From positions 62,001 to 126,000 of the forward strand of contig NZ_JAUORH010000008.1 in NCBI RefSeq assembly GCF_030547425.1: 64,000 bases of DNA, given 5' to 3'. The position numbers and the translations under genes were made by a program. Under the pieces are notes generated by a model, which had not been told where the DNA came from, made no database searches, and saw only the letters and a list, made by a program, of their open reading frames with translations. Source of the DNA: Tenacibaculum sp. 1_MG-2023. Its GTDB lineage: Bacteria; Bacteroidota; Bacteroidia; Flavobacteriales; Flavobacteriaceae. Positions 18,661 through 27,069 of this stretch are shown piece by piece. The first letter of the stretch is position 1. Every line of letters begins with the position of its first letter.

Positions 18661-19259
18661 TGCGTTTGCATAAATTCATATCAACTATTCTGCACCCTAT
18701 TGTAATGCCTACTATAGGTATAATTTTATATTTTATACTTTCACCAATAAGCTTAAACAAGCAACAAAAATATACAATATTATCAATAGTTTTTGTTGCT
18801 ACTTATCTTATACCAATGCTTTTGTTAGTTTTTTTAAAGTCTATTGGTTATATAAAATCTTTTCGCGTACACAGTATTAACGAACGAAAGTTTCCTATTT
18901 TCTTTATGATGACTTTGTTTTTAATTCTAGGAAAAATGTTCGCTAGTATGAGTGTTGTAAAAGATATTAGCTATCTATTTTACGGGACTGTATTTGGTTT
19001 AGGCTTTATTTACTTACTTTTTCCTTTTAAGATTAAAGGAAGCCTTCATTTGTTATCTATGGGGGTTGCTATTGGATATTTCTTATTATTTCAACAGATA
19101 CAGGCTGTTTATGTACTTCCTATAATTGTAACTTTTATTTTCTTGTCTGGAATTCTTGCAAGCTCTAGGTTGCGCTTAAAAGCTCACAATGTAAGAGAAG
19201 TGTACTTAGGTTTTTTTATTGGCTTATTTAGCCCTTTTATAGCTTATTACATATTATAA
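18660..19259 (+). CDS. Polytopic membrane protein, possibly PAP2-like
   Basis: Inner-membrane protein of 199 residues with about six hydrophobic segments. The ATG overlaps the rpoN stop (TAATG), so translation is probably coupled. The C-terminal SSRLRLKAHNVREVYLGFFIG stretch resembles the Arg/His end of PAP2-type phosphatases, but a full PAP2 signature is not visible, so the function stays open. The 3' end overlaps the convergent outer-membrane protein gene by six bases. Confidence 0.7.
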   Translation: MRLHKFISTILHPIVMPTIGIILYFILSPISLNKQQKYTILSIVFVATYLIPMLLLVFLKSIGYIKSFRVHSINERKFPIFFMMTLFLILGKMFASMSVVKDISYLFYGTVFGLGFIYLLFPFKIKGSLHLLSMGVAIGYFLLFQQIQAVYVLPIIVTFIFLSGILASSRLRLKAHNVREVYLGFFIGLFSPFIAYYIL

Positions 19260-19922
19260 AAGATAAAAACTTAAACCAAGTTTAACTATTTTACTATCTA
19301 TTGATTTTCCATTAAGACTCACATCTTTAAACATTGGAGACAGTCCATAATACACATGAAAGTTAAATGTACCGTAACCTGCAGATAACGTTACACCTGT
19401 TTGCCATTTATTATACTTTTCTGCATTTGAAAAACTAACTTGTCCTGATGGTAAATCGTATCGATAGTTATTACTTATGTTATAAGAAACTTTAAACCCT
19501 ACATAAAAACGCCAAAACGAGTAAGTATTTACATCAGAAGATCGCCATCTAAACTGAATTGGAAGCTCTAAATTATGAAGTTTTATTTTATTAGATGTAA
19601 TATCAGCCTCTGTTTCATACTCTTCAACATTACCTTCTAACACTTTTAATCCGTGACTAAATGAATCATAGTTATAACCTAAACCAAGAGCAATAGCTGT
19701 TTTTCCTTTTCTGTTAAAGGGTATATCTTTCATATATCCGGCTGCTAACCCGTATGAAAAACCTGTTCTACCTATTTCATCAGGTTGATCTTGTAATAAA
19801 TTATAAGTAATATCAATATATAATTGATCTTCCCAATATTTATCACCTAACTGTAGAGAGTCTTTCTGACTAAAAAGCTGTAAAGACATAAAAAACATTA
19901 AAAAACTTACGATGTACTTCAT
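19254..19922 (-). CDS. Outer-membrane beta-barrel protein, PorT-like
   Basis: Predicted outer-membrane protein of 222 residues. A signal peptide (about 1-18, ending LFSQ) precedes alternating hydrophobic/polar strands and a terminal LGLSFYLL strand that fits the beta-barrel C-terminal signature. Length and layout fit the small barrel proteins annotated as porin family/PorT in Bacteroidota. A role in type IX secretion cannot be read from the sequence. It lies downstream of the ExbD genes but is separated from them by a terminator. Confidence 0.72.
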   Translation of the reverse strand: MKYIVSFLMFFMSLQLFSQKDSLQLGDKYWEDQLYIDITYNLLQDQPDEIGRTGFSYGLAAGYMKDIPFNRKGKTAIALGLGYNYDSFSHGLKVLEGNVEEYETEADITSNKIKLHNLELPIQFRWRSSDVNTYSFWRFYVGFKVSYNISNNYRYDLPSGQVSFSNAEKYNKWQTGVTLSAGYGTFNFHVYYGLSPMFKDVSLNGKSIDSKIVKLGLSFYLL

Positions 19923-19960
19923 AGATAATTATCTAACGATAAATATACCTTTTTTGTATA

Positions 19961-19992
19961 AAAAAAGAGCAATCATTAGATTGCTCTTTTTG
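19961..19992 (-). terminator. Terminator of the ExbB/ExbD operon
   Basis: Thirteen-base perfect stem (AAAAAGAGCAATC/GATTGCTCTTTTT) with loop ATTA. It lies 16 bases past the last ExbD stop, and T-runs on both strands allow action in both directions. Confidence 0.85.
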
Positions 19993-20008
19993 TTTTATTT
20001 AAAAGTAA

Positions 20009-20479
20009 TTACTTCTTAATAACATCTCCTTTGTGAGTAGATAAACTTAATTTAAGAGCGTTAACATCTCTTAACTTCTCACGAATATCGGCTAATGTAC
20101 CTACACTCGATTCTCTATCTGCCTTTATTGAAGTTGTCATAAAAGGTACTTCTGCTTCAGAAACATTATCTCTTTCAAGATAGATAAACGACGGCACCTC
20201 ATCTGGAGTAGCTATTTTGTCGTTTAACTGAATTCTGTTATATCCTGTACCATATTTTGGATCCTTTGCTTTACCAACATAAATTGTACTCACCAAACTT
20301 TTACGTTCAAGTTTTTTTACTTCACTTGCACTAGGTAAACGAGGTGATTCAACCTGTAAATCTGTTTCTCTCATGGTAGTAGTTACCATAAAAAAGAATA
20401 ATAACATAAAAACAATATCTGGTAAAGATGCCGTAGATACAGCTGGCAATCCTTTTTTCTTCTTTTTAAATTTAGACAT
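20009..20479 (-). CDS. ExbD/TolR-family biopolymer transport protein (second copy)
   Basis: Subunit of a proton-driven energizer of outer-membrane transport, with ExbB. The protein has 156 residues. One membrane helix (about 20-37) contains the conserved Asp in SLPDIVFMLLFFFMV, the proton-carrying residue of the family. A periplasmic domain follows. It is the last gene of the cluster, 17 bases after the other ExbD gene. Two different ExbD proteins per cluster are typical of Bacteroidota. Confidence 0.92.
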   Translation of the reverse strand: MSKFKKKKKGLPAVSTASLPDIVFMLLFFFMVTTTMRETDLQVESPRLPSASEVKKLERKSLVSTIYVGKAKDPKYGTGYNRIQLNDKIATPDEVPSFIYLERDNVSEAEVPFMTTSIKADRESSVGTLADIREKLRDVNALKLSLSTHKGDVIKK

Positions 20480-20496
20480 ACTCTATTGTTTTACTA

Positions 20497-21123
20497 TTAT
20501 TGAACGTTTGTTGGGTCTGTATCAGAAATAATTTGAGGATAACTTGACTTGATATCTTCTACTTTTCTTCTTAATGACTCATCTTTTCTTGCGCTGTCTT
20601 TAAAAGCTTGTTCTAATTCAGTAAAGCTCATACCATATTTCTCTTGGCACAATCTATTACGTAATTCAGTATAAGCTCTTAACAACTCATTTTGTACAGC
20701 AACATAAGTACCATACTCAGTACCTCTATCACTTTCAACAGAGATTACTGCTTTATTTGGATGATCTGATGATTCAGGGTCTTTTTCACCTTTACAGTAA
20801 TTACAAGTAGCTCCTGCTTCTTTTCCTGGCATTGGGTTACCAATACCTCCACCATTATCAATAAATTTTATAGCTGCATCTTTTAAGTCTTTCAACTCCA
20901 TTACCTGATCCTCAACTAAAAGTTGATTATTACGGTTGATGCTAACTTGAAAAATATTTTTTTCTTTAATAATTGGTGGTTTTACATCAGTTTTTTCAGC
21001 TAACTTTTTAGGGATACCTGAATCTACATCCATCGTTGTTGTTACAAGGAAAAAGATAAGTAGCAAGAAGGCAATATCTGCCATCGAACCTGCATTAATT
21101 TCTGGGTTTTCTCTTCTTGCCAT
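20497..21123 (-). CDS. ExbD/TolR-family biopolymer transport protein with a cysteine-bearing insert
   Basis: ExbD-type subunit of 208 residues. The helix at about 13-31 carries the key Asp in MADIAFLLLIFFLV. The periplasmic part is longer than in the neighbouring copy because of a glycine-rich insert (about 88-120) that includes a CNYC motif (Cys107 and Cys110). A further Cys is at about 159. A disulfide or metal site in the periplasm is possible. The gene starts six bases after the preceding membrane protein gene. Confidence 0.92.
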   Translation of the reverse strand: MARRENPEINAGSMADIAFLLLIFFLVTTTMDVDSGIPKKLAEKTDVKPPIIKEKNIFQVSINRNNQLLVEDQVMELKDLKDAAIKFIDNGGGIGNPMPGKEAGATCNYCKGEKDPESSDHPNKAVISVESDRGTEYGTYVAVQNELLRAYTELRNRLCQEKYGMSFTELEQAFKDSARKDESLRRKVEDIKSSYPQIISDTDPTNVQ

Positions 21124-21129
21124 ATTAAC

Positions 21130-21567
21130 TTATGATTTAACGATTCCTTTTAATAAATCCCAAACAAAGAATGCACTAGCTATTACTCCTAAGAAAACGC
21201 TGTAAGTAATTCCTGTTCCTACCCATTTAGATGTACTCCCTTGCGCTGCTAATTCTGCTCCATCTGCTCCAATTACTTGTGCATCTGAAGATAAGAAATA
21301 AGACACTGCAAAAAGAACTGCTAATGCTAAAACACCTAATAATACTTTTTTTAATGCTGCAGGGTTTTTAAGCATCCCCCACATAGAGGCTACAACTGCT
21401 GTTACTACTACCCCAATTAACAACCAGAAAGAATAGGTTACTAAAGGAGAAACAGCACTTGACACTGCCTCTAAATCTTCTTTATCTATTCTTGCTACAT
21501 TTAAAAATAATGCAGCACCGATAAGTGAAATTGCAGCTACTAGTAATGTTAATATTTTACTATTCAT
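21130..21567 (-). CDS. Four-helix membrane protein of the ExbB/ExbD cluster
   Basis: Unknown function, 145 residues with four predicted membrane helices (about 5-22, 43-65, 74-92, 117-138). It lies between exbB and the exbD pair with gaps of 9 and 6 bases, so it is almost certainly cotranscribed. A gene of this kind in this position is common in Bacteroidota, which suggests an accessory part of the ExbB/ExbD motor, but no direct evidence is visible. Confidence 0.82.
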   Translation of the reverse strand: MNSKILTLLVAAISLIGAALFLNVARIDKEDLEAVSSAVSPLVTYSFWLLIGVVVTAVVASMWGMLKNPAALKKVLLGVLALAVLFAVSYFLSSDAQVIGADGAELAAQGSTSKWVGTGITYSVFLGVIASAFFVWDLLKGIVKS

Positions 21568-21576
21568 ATTGATTGA

Positions 21577-22290
21577 TTATTTTTTATACTTAGCTAATAA
21601 GTCGATTAAAGAGATAGATGCATCTTCCATGTTGTTAACGATACTATCAATCTTCGAAATAATGTAGTTATAGAAAATTTGTAAAATAATTGCTACAATA
21701 AGACCAAATACTGTTGTTAATAACGCAATTTTAATACCCCCTGCAACTACCGCTGGAGAAATATCATTTGCTACAGCAATTCTATCAAATGCATCAATCA
21801 TACCAATTACAGTTCCCATGAACCCTAACATTGGTGCTAACGCGATAAATAAAGATAACCAAGAAACGTTTTTCTCTAATAATCCCATTTGTACTCCACC
21901 GTATCCTACAACAGCTTTTTCAGCAGCATCTAATCCTTCATCAGCTCTCTCTAAACCTTGGAAAAAGATAGAGGCAACAGGACCTTTTGTATTTCTACAA
22001 ACTTCTTTAGCAGCTTCTACACCACCTGAACTTAATGCTTCGTCAACGCTAGCTACTAATTTTTTAGTATTTGTTGTAGCCATGTTTAAATAAATAATTC
22101 TTTCAATTGCAATAGCTAAACCTAAAATTAAGGCTACCAATACAATTCCCATAAACTTAGGGTCTCCTTCAATAAAACGTTGCTTTAACTCTTGGTGAAA
22201 AGTTTTCTCAGCTTCTTGAGCATAAGTTGATTGAATAGCTCCTAAAAACATAAATCCTGTAATCGTTAGGATATTTACTACTTTTTTCAT
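21577..22290 (-). CDS. exbB: MotA/TolQ/ExbB proton channel family protein
   Basis: Inner-membrane channel subunit of the ExbB/ExbD energizer. The protein has 237 residues. A signal-like first helix (1-24), a helix at about 47-68, a cytoplasmic stretch, and then two helices (about 145-165 and 185-205) holding the typical PMLGFMGTVIGMIDAF and IKIALLTTVFGLIVAI segments. It is the first gene of the cluster. No tonB gene is present nearby. A 253-base stretch upstream of it, to the asparaginase gene, shows no clear promoter match. Confidence 0.93.
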   Translation of the reverse strand: MKKVVNILTITGFMFLGAIQSTYAQEAEKTFHQELKQRFIEGDPKFMGIVLVALILGLAIAIERIIYLNMATTNTKKLVASVDEALSSGGVEAAKEVCRNTKGPVASIFFQGLERADEGLDAAEKAVVGYGGVQMGLLEKNVSWLSLFIALAPMLGFMGTVIGMIDAFDRIAVANDISPAVVAGGIKIALLTTVFGLIVAIILQIFYNYIISKIDSIVNNMEDASISLIDLLAKYKK

Positions 22291-22543
22291 TTTGTTATAA
22301 TTAATTTTAAATAGTTAACGGGTTAAAAATACAAATTTTACTATGAATAACTTAAATTTTTACAAAATAAGTAATTCTTTACTTGTACTTATTACGCTTT
22401 TAATTTTACAGAGTGGCAAGTAACAAAAAAATGTTGGTACATTAAAAAAAATCTATATGATTTCTATTAAACATCCCTTTTTTAACTCTTTTCTATACTA
22501 TTTCAAGCAGTTACAAGCACAAAATTAACGATTTATTTACAAA

Positions 22544-23575
22544 CTAAACCATTTCTCCTCTAAGTGGTGTTTGAAAATAATGTGTAAATTCTTCTTTTGA
22601 AAGCTTTTCTCCCAATAAATACATCATTTTTGCAATGGCTGTTTCTGTTGTAATATCCTTACCATCAACAATACCAATGCGTTTTAATTCTGAACTTGTT
22701 TCGTAATGTCCTAAAATTACGCTTCCTCCTTTACATTGAGTTACATTAACAATATAAATTCCTTTATTTACTGATTCTTCTAACAAATCAACAAACCATT
22801 TTTCGGTTGGCGCATTACCTGATCCGTAAGTTTCTAAAATAATTCCTTTTAAATTTGGAATATTCATAAAACTTCTAACTACTGATTCTGTAATACCTGG
22901 AAATAACTTTAAAATAGCTACGTGATTATCTAAATTCTTTCTTACTACTAAATCATTTTGATTTTCTTTCGGCTTAAGTAATAATGGATAATTAAAGTTT
23001 AGATGTACTCCGCTTTCAGCTAATGGTGGGTAATTCATAGAAGCGAACGCTTCAAATTGCTCGGCATTTATTTTTGTAGTTCTATTTGCTCTATACAGCT
23101 TATATTCAAAATACAACCCTACTTCTTGAATGATTGGCTTTCCGTTTTCATAGGCTGATGCAACTTGTATAGATGTTATTAAATTTTCTTTAGCATCTGT
23201 ACGTAAATCTCCAATAGGTAATTGTGAACCTGTAAAAATTACAGGTTTTTGCAAGTTTTCAAACATAAAACTAATTGCTGATGATGTATACGACATCGTA
23301 TCTGACCCTGTTAACACAACAAACCCATCAAACTTGTCATAGTTTTCTGCGATTATTTCAGCAATTTGAATATAGTAAGCTACACTCATGTTTGATGAAT
23401 CAATTGGTTCAACAAACGAAATAGTTTCTATTTCGCAATTTAGCTGCTGTAACTCTGGTATTTTACTTGATATTTGACTGAAATCAAAAGCTTTTAGCGC
23501 TCCTGTGTTGTAGTCTTTAACCATACCAATAGTTCCTCCAGTGTAGACTGTTAAAATTTTAGGTTGATTTGTCAT
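22544..23575 (-). CDS. ansA: Type I (cytoplasmic) L-asparaginase
   Basis: Hydrolyses asparagine to aspartate and ammonia. The protein has 343 residues and no signal peptide, which fits the cytoplasmic type I enzyme. VYTGGTIGM near the N-terminus carries the first catalytic Thr. VVLTGSDTMSY supplies the second Thr-Asp pair, and the Lys of RTDAKENL completes the site. It is divergent from the YugP-like peptidase gene and transcribed alone. Confidence 0.92.
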   Translation of the reverse strand: MTNQPKILTVYTGGTIGMVKDYNTGALKAFDFSQISSKIPELQQLNCEIETISFVEPIDSSNMSVAYYIQIAEIIAENYDKFDGFVVLTGSDTMSYTSSAISFMFENLQKPVIFTGSQLPIGDLRTDAKENLITSIQVASAYENGKPIIQEVGLYFEYKLYRANRTTKINAEQFEAFASMNYPPLAESGVHLNFNYPLLLKPKENQNDLVVRKNLDNHVAILKLFPGITESVVRSFMNIPNLKGIILETYGSGNAPTEKWFVDLLEESVNKGIYIVNVTQCKGGSVILGHYETSSELKRIGIVDGKDITTETAIAKMMYLLGEKLSKEEFTHYFQTPLRGEMV

Positions 23576-23669
23576 TTTGACATTTTTTTATACCGTTAAT
23601 AATTTGGAATAATTTATGTTGTAAATTTAACCAACAAAAATGACACAAAAATTTAAAACTATATAGATT

Positions 23670-24368
23670 ATGATAGGATTTTATATTCTAATTGGTATTA
23701 TATCGCTATTCAGTTGGTTAGTGAGCAATACGTTAAAACGTAAGTTTAAAAAATACTCTCAGGTTCACTTACGTAATGGGATGAGTGGTGCTGAAATTGC
23801 TCAAAAAATGCTAGCTGATCACGGTATTTCCGATGTTCAGGTAATTTCTACACCAGGTATGTTAACCGACCACTACAATCCGCAAAACAAAACTGTAAAC
23901 CTAAGTGAAGCTGTATATAACCAACGAAATGCCGCTGCTGCTGCGGTCGCTGCTCACGAGGTTGGCCATGCTGTACAACACGCTAGAGCTTACCTATACT
24001 TACAAATGCGATCTAAACTGGTGCCAATGGTAAGTATTACTTCTCGTTTTTCTCAATGGATGGTGATAGGTGGTATCGCTTTTGGTGCTGCTTCTGGTAG
24101 TACTGGTATTGGTTTTTATATTGCTCTAGCTGGTTTAGCTTTTATGGCTTTAGGCACCATTTTTAGTTTTATAACCTTACCTGTTGAATATGATGCGAGT
24201 AATAGAGCCTTAGCTTGGTTAGAAAATAAAAATATGGTAACTCGTGAAGAGCTGGCAGGCTCTAAAGATGCTTTAAAATGGGCTGCAAGAACTTATTTAG
24301 TTGCTGCTCTTGGTTCTTTAGCAATGTTATTATACTGGGGCTTGCAAATTTTAGGAAATAAAGATTAA
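23670..24368 (+). CDS. YugP-type neutral zinc metallopeptidase, membrane-bound
   Basis: Predicted membrane zinc peptidase of 232 residues. An N-terminal helix (about 2-20) precedes a soluble part with AAHEVGHAVQHA, the zinc-binding HExxH site with catalytic Glu. Two hydrophobic segments (about 128-175) and a C-terminal helix follow. LPVEYDASNRAL near 180 is the expected third-ligand region. It has a strong terminator after it and no operon partner. Confidence 0.9.
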   Translation: MIGFYILIGIISLFSWLVSNTLKRKFKKYSQVHLRNGMSGAEIAQKMLADHGISDVQVISTPGMLTDHYNPQNKTVNLSEAVYNQRNAAAAAVAAHEVGHAVQHARAYLYLQMRSKLVPMVSITSRFSQWMVIGGIAFGAASGSTGIGFYIALAGLAFMALGTIFSFITLPVEYDASNRALAWLENKNMVTREELAGSKDALKWAARTYLVAALGSLAMLLYWGLQILGNKD

Positions 24369-24391
24369 GTCAATATAGAAATTTAATCATT

Positions 24392-24430
24392 AAACCCTCG
24401 TTTTGAATCTATCAAAACGAGGGTTTTAAT
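24392..24430 (+). terminator. Terminator after the YugP-type peptidase gene
   Basis: Fifteen-base perfect arms from AAACCCTCGTTTTGA and its complement, a five-base loop, then a T-rich end. Confidence 0.88.
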
Positions 24431-24526
24431 TTAGTTCTGAATATTTTTTTTAAAAAATTTACACTCACAGCTAACTCTTAAATGAATATATTCGCGCCAC
24501 AAATATTAATTATTCAATTTTAAACT

Positions 24527-24796
24527 ATGAAAAAAATTATTTTATCGATTGCTATGTTAACATCAGTGGTTTTAGTTTCTTGTTCTGACAATGATGAAAA
24601 CAACACAACTTGTAGAAAATGTGTCTTTGAAAGATTTGATCAAACACTTAACACAGAGTATTGCGATAATGGTGATGGAACAATCACTATGACTGTAGAA
24701 GGGGGCCAAACAGTTACAGATGAAATTCCAGAAGGAAGCTCTTTTGAAGAGGTTATGAAAGCTGTTGAAGCTAATGGATCTACTTGTGATAAATAG
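24527..24796 (+). CDS. Small cysteine-rich lipoprotein
   Basis: Unknown function, 89 residues. The signal peptide ends in a lipobox (LVSC, Cys19), followed by an acidic linker (SDNDENN) typical of surface or outer-membrane lipoproteins in this phylum. The mature part has four cysteines at 29, 32, 46 and 87, with the first two as CRKC, which could form two disulfides or a small metal site. A TATATTCG sequence at 24487-24494 resembles the -7 element with one change. A terminator follows. Confidence 0.72.
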   Translation: MKKIILSIAMLTSVVLVSCSDNDENNTTCRKCVFERFDQTLNTEYCDNGDGTITMTVEGGQTVTDEIPEGSSFEEVMKAVEANGSTCDK

Positions 24797-24822
24797 GTTT
24801 CAATAGTCATAAATTCCAATAA

Positions 24823-24860
24823 AAAGAGCATCAAAACTTTCATTTTGATGCTCTTTATTT
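24823..24860. terminator. Bidirectional terminator between the small lipoprotein and lepA
   Basis: Fourteen-base perfect arms AAAGAGCATCAAAA/TTTTGATGCTCTTT with a six-base loop and A/T-runs on both sides, between two convergent genes. Confidence 0.85.
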
Positions 24861-24890
24861 TTATATCTGTTATTTTTTAGCTCAAAATAA

Positions 24891-26687
24891 CTAGTCGTTT
24901 AATTTTAATACTGCCATAAACGCTTGCTGTGGAATTTCTACATTACCAACTTGACGCATACGTTTTTTCCCTTTCTTTTGTTTTTCTAATAATTTACGCT
25001 TACGAGAAATATCTCCTCCGTAACATTTTGCAGTTACATCTTTACGTAAAGCTTTAACTGTTTCACGAGCGATGATTTTTGCTCCAATCGCTGCCTGAAT
25101 AGGAATATCGAACTGTTGACGTGGAATTAATTCTTTTAACTTCTCACAAATACGCTTTCCTATTGAATAGGCATTATCAGCATGTAATAACGCAGAAAGC
25201 GCATCAACCGGCTGCCCATTTAACAACATATCTACACGAACTAACTTCGATTTTTGCATTCCTATCGGATGATAGTCAAATGACGCATATCCTTTTGAAA
25301 CTGTTTTTAACCTGTCATAAAAATCGAAAACAATTTCTGCCAATGGCATATCAAAGATCAACTCAACTCGCTCTGGAGTTAAATAGGTTTGATTTACAAT
25401 TTGTCCTCGTTTCTCAATACAAAGCGACATTACTTGACCAACAAAGTCAGATTTTGTAATAATTGAAGCCTTAATAAAGGGTTCTTCTACTCTATCTAGT
25501 TTAGATGGGTCCGGTAAATCTGTTGGGTTATTAACGATGATAATTTCATCTCGGTTTTTATGCGTAAATGCGTGATAACTTACGTTAGGAACGGTAGTAA
25601 TTACTGTCATATTAAACTCACGCTCTAAACGTTCTTGAATAATTTCCATGTGTAGCATTCCTAAGAATCCACATCGGAATCCAAAACCAAGTGCAGCTGA
25701 ACTTTCTGGTTGAAACACTAACGAAGCATCGTTTAACTGAAGCTTTTCCATAGAAGCACGTAATTCTTCATAGTCCTCTGTATCTACAGGATAAATTCCT
25801 GCAAACACCATTGGTTTTACATCTTCAAACCCTTCTATTCTTTCACCTGTTGGATTTGCAAAATCTGTAATGGTATCACCTACTTTTACTTCTTTTGCTG
25901 CTTTAATTCCTGTGATTAAATAACCAACATCACCTGTTTTTATTTCTTGCTTTACAACCTGACTTAACTTTAGCGTTCCTACTTCATCGGCACCATATTG
26001 TTTTCCGGTTGCCATGAATTTTATTTGTTGGTTCTTTTTAATAGATCCATCAATCACTCTAAAATAGGTTTCAATCCCTCGATACGAATTATACACCGAG
26101 TCAAAAATTAAAGCTTTCAATGGAGCGTCAGGGTTACCTTTTGGAGCTGATATTTTTTTGATAATAGCTTCTAAAATATTATCAACACCAAAACCTGTTT
26201 TCCCACTAGCATGTATCACATCTTCTGGCTCGCACCCTAATAAATCAACAATATCATCAGTTACTTCTTCTGGGTTAGCTGAAGGTAAATCTACTTTATT
26301 TAATACTGGAATAATTTCCAAGTCATTTTCTAAGGCTAAATATAAGTTCGAAATCGTTTGTGCTTGAATACTTTGTGCTGCATCAACAATTAACAAAGCT
26401 CCTTCACAAGCTGCGATTGAACGAGAAACTTCATATGAAAAATCTACGTGACCTGGAGTATCAATTAAGTTTAAAATATACTGCTCTCCTTCATAAACAT
26501 AATCCATTTGAATTGCATGCGATTTAATGGTAATTCCACGTTCTCGCTCTAAATCCATGCTATCTAACAGTTGGTTTTGCTTTTCACGTTCTGTAACCGA
26601 ACCTGTATAATCTAACAACCTATCGGCAAGGGTACTTTTACCGTGATCAATATGTGCAATAATGCAAAAATTTCTGATATTTTTCAT
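24891..26687 (-). CDS. lepA: Elongation factor 4 (LepA), ribosome-associated GTPase
   Basis: Translational GTPase that binds ribosomes and assists initiation or back-translocation. The protein has 598 residues, normal length. G motifs are AHIDHGKST (G1), DTPGHVDF (G3) and NKVDLP (G4). The family-specific C-terminal domain ends with the basic [20 protein letters not shown]-type segment, here starting at [12 protein letters not shown]. It has a full promoter about 100 bases upstream and stands alone. Confidence 0.97.
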   Translation of the reverse strand: MKNIRNFCIIAHIDHGKSTLADRLLDYTGSVTEREKQNQLLDSMDLERERGITIKSHAIQMDYVYEGEQYILNLIDTPGHVDFSYEVSRSIAACEGALLIVDAAQSIQAQTISNLYLALENDLEIIPVLNKVDLPSANPEEVTDDIVDLLGCEPEDVIHASGKTGFGVDNILEAIIKKISAPKGNPDAPLKALIFDSVYNSYRGIETYFRVIDGSIKKNQQIKFMATGKQYGADEVGTLKLSQVVKQEIKTGDVGYLITGIKAAKEVKVGDTITDFANPTGERIEGFEDVKPMVFAGIYPVDTEDYEELRASMEKLQLNDASLVFQPESSAALGFGFRCGFLGMLHMEIIQERLEREFNMTVITTVPNVSYHAFTHKNRDEIIIVNNPTDLPDPSKLDRVEEPFIKASIITKSDFVGQVMSLCIEKRGQIVNQTYLTPERVELIFDMPLAEIVFDFYDRLKTVSKGYASFDYHPIGMQKSKLVRVDMLLNGQPVDALSALLHADNAYSIGKRICEKLKELIPRQQFDIPIQAAIGAKIIARETVKALRKDVTAKCYGGDISRKRKLLEKQKKGKKRMRQVGNVEIPQQAFMAVLKLND

Positions 26688-26792
26688 TCATCTAAAGTTT
26701 CTCAAGCCATTTCTAGACATGTAACATAAATTTTTGTTTACTTGATATCTAGCATGGATTCATTCGTCGTAATTCTAACTACTTCTAATTTG

Positions 26793-26823
26793 CAAAGATA
26801 CTTTATTTGTAGGCTACTGCAAA
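26793..26823 (-). promoter_or_regulatory. Promoter of lepA
   Basis: On the minus strand TTTG (26820-26823), exactly 19 bases, then TATCTTTG (26793-26800). The leader before the ATG at 26687 is about 100 bases. Confidence 0.75.
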
Positions 26824-26862
26824 CAAAATAAATAGCGAAATCAAACAGCTTCTTTAACTTGT

Positions 26863-27060
26863 TTAAGTAAGCATACTACCACATATACCTAATCCAATTA
26901 TCAAGTATAAAACAGCTAGTATATAAAATATTTTTGAGGCTGTTTTACTTTTTTTCCTAATAGCTGCTCCAATAATAGCAAGTAATACTGGTGGACCAAA
27001 CATGATTAATCCAATAATTATAAATAAACCTGAAAGGTCACCTACTTCTAAAAATATCAT
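26863..27060 (-). CDS. 65-residue membrane protein, last gene of the Lgt-like/radical SAM operon
   Basis: Unknown function. Two hydrophobic segments (about 9-31 and 43-63) are separated by a short basic turn (IRKKSKTASK). It starts nine bases after the radical SAM stop, on the same strand, so it is probably cotranscribed. Its size suggests an accessory or anchoring subunit. Nothing shows a catalytic role. Confidence 0.62.
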   Translation of the reverse strand: MIFLEVGDLSGLFIIIGLIMFGPPVLLAIIGAAIRKKSKTASKIFYILAVLYLIIGLGICGSMLT

Positions 27061-27069
27061 ATCTTTTTC

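Noticed and set aside
19254-19922. Type IX secretion (PorT) function for the outer-membrane protein
   Set aside because: Length and barrel layout resemble the PorT-type family, but no diagnostic motif or neighbouring gld/spr gene supports a secretion role.
25121-25459. 112-residue open frame on the plus strand inside lepA
   Set aside because: Antisense shadow of a strongly conserved gene, with His/Leu/Gln-rich composition produced by the codons opposite.
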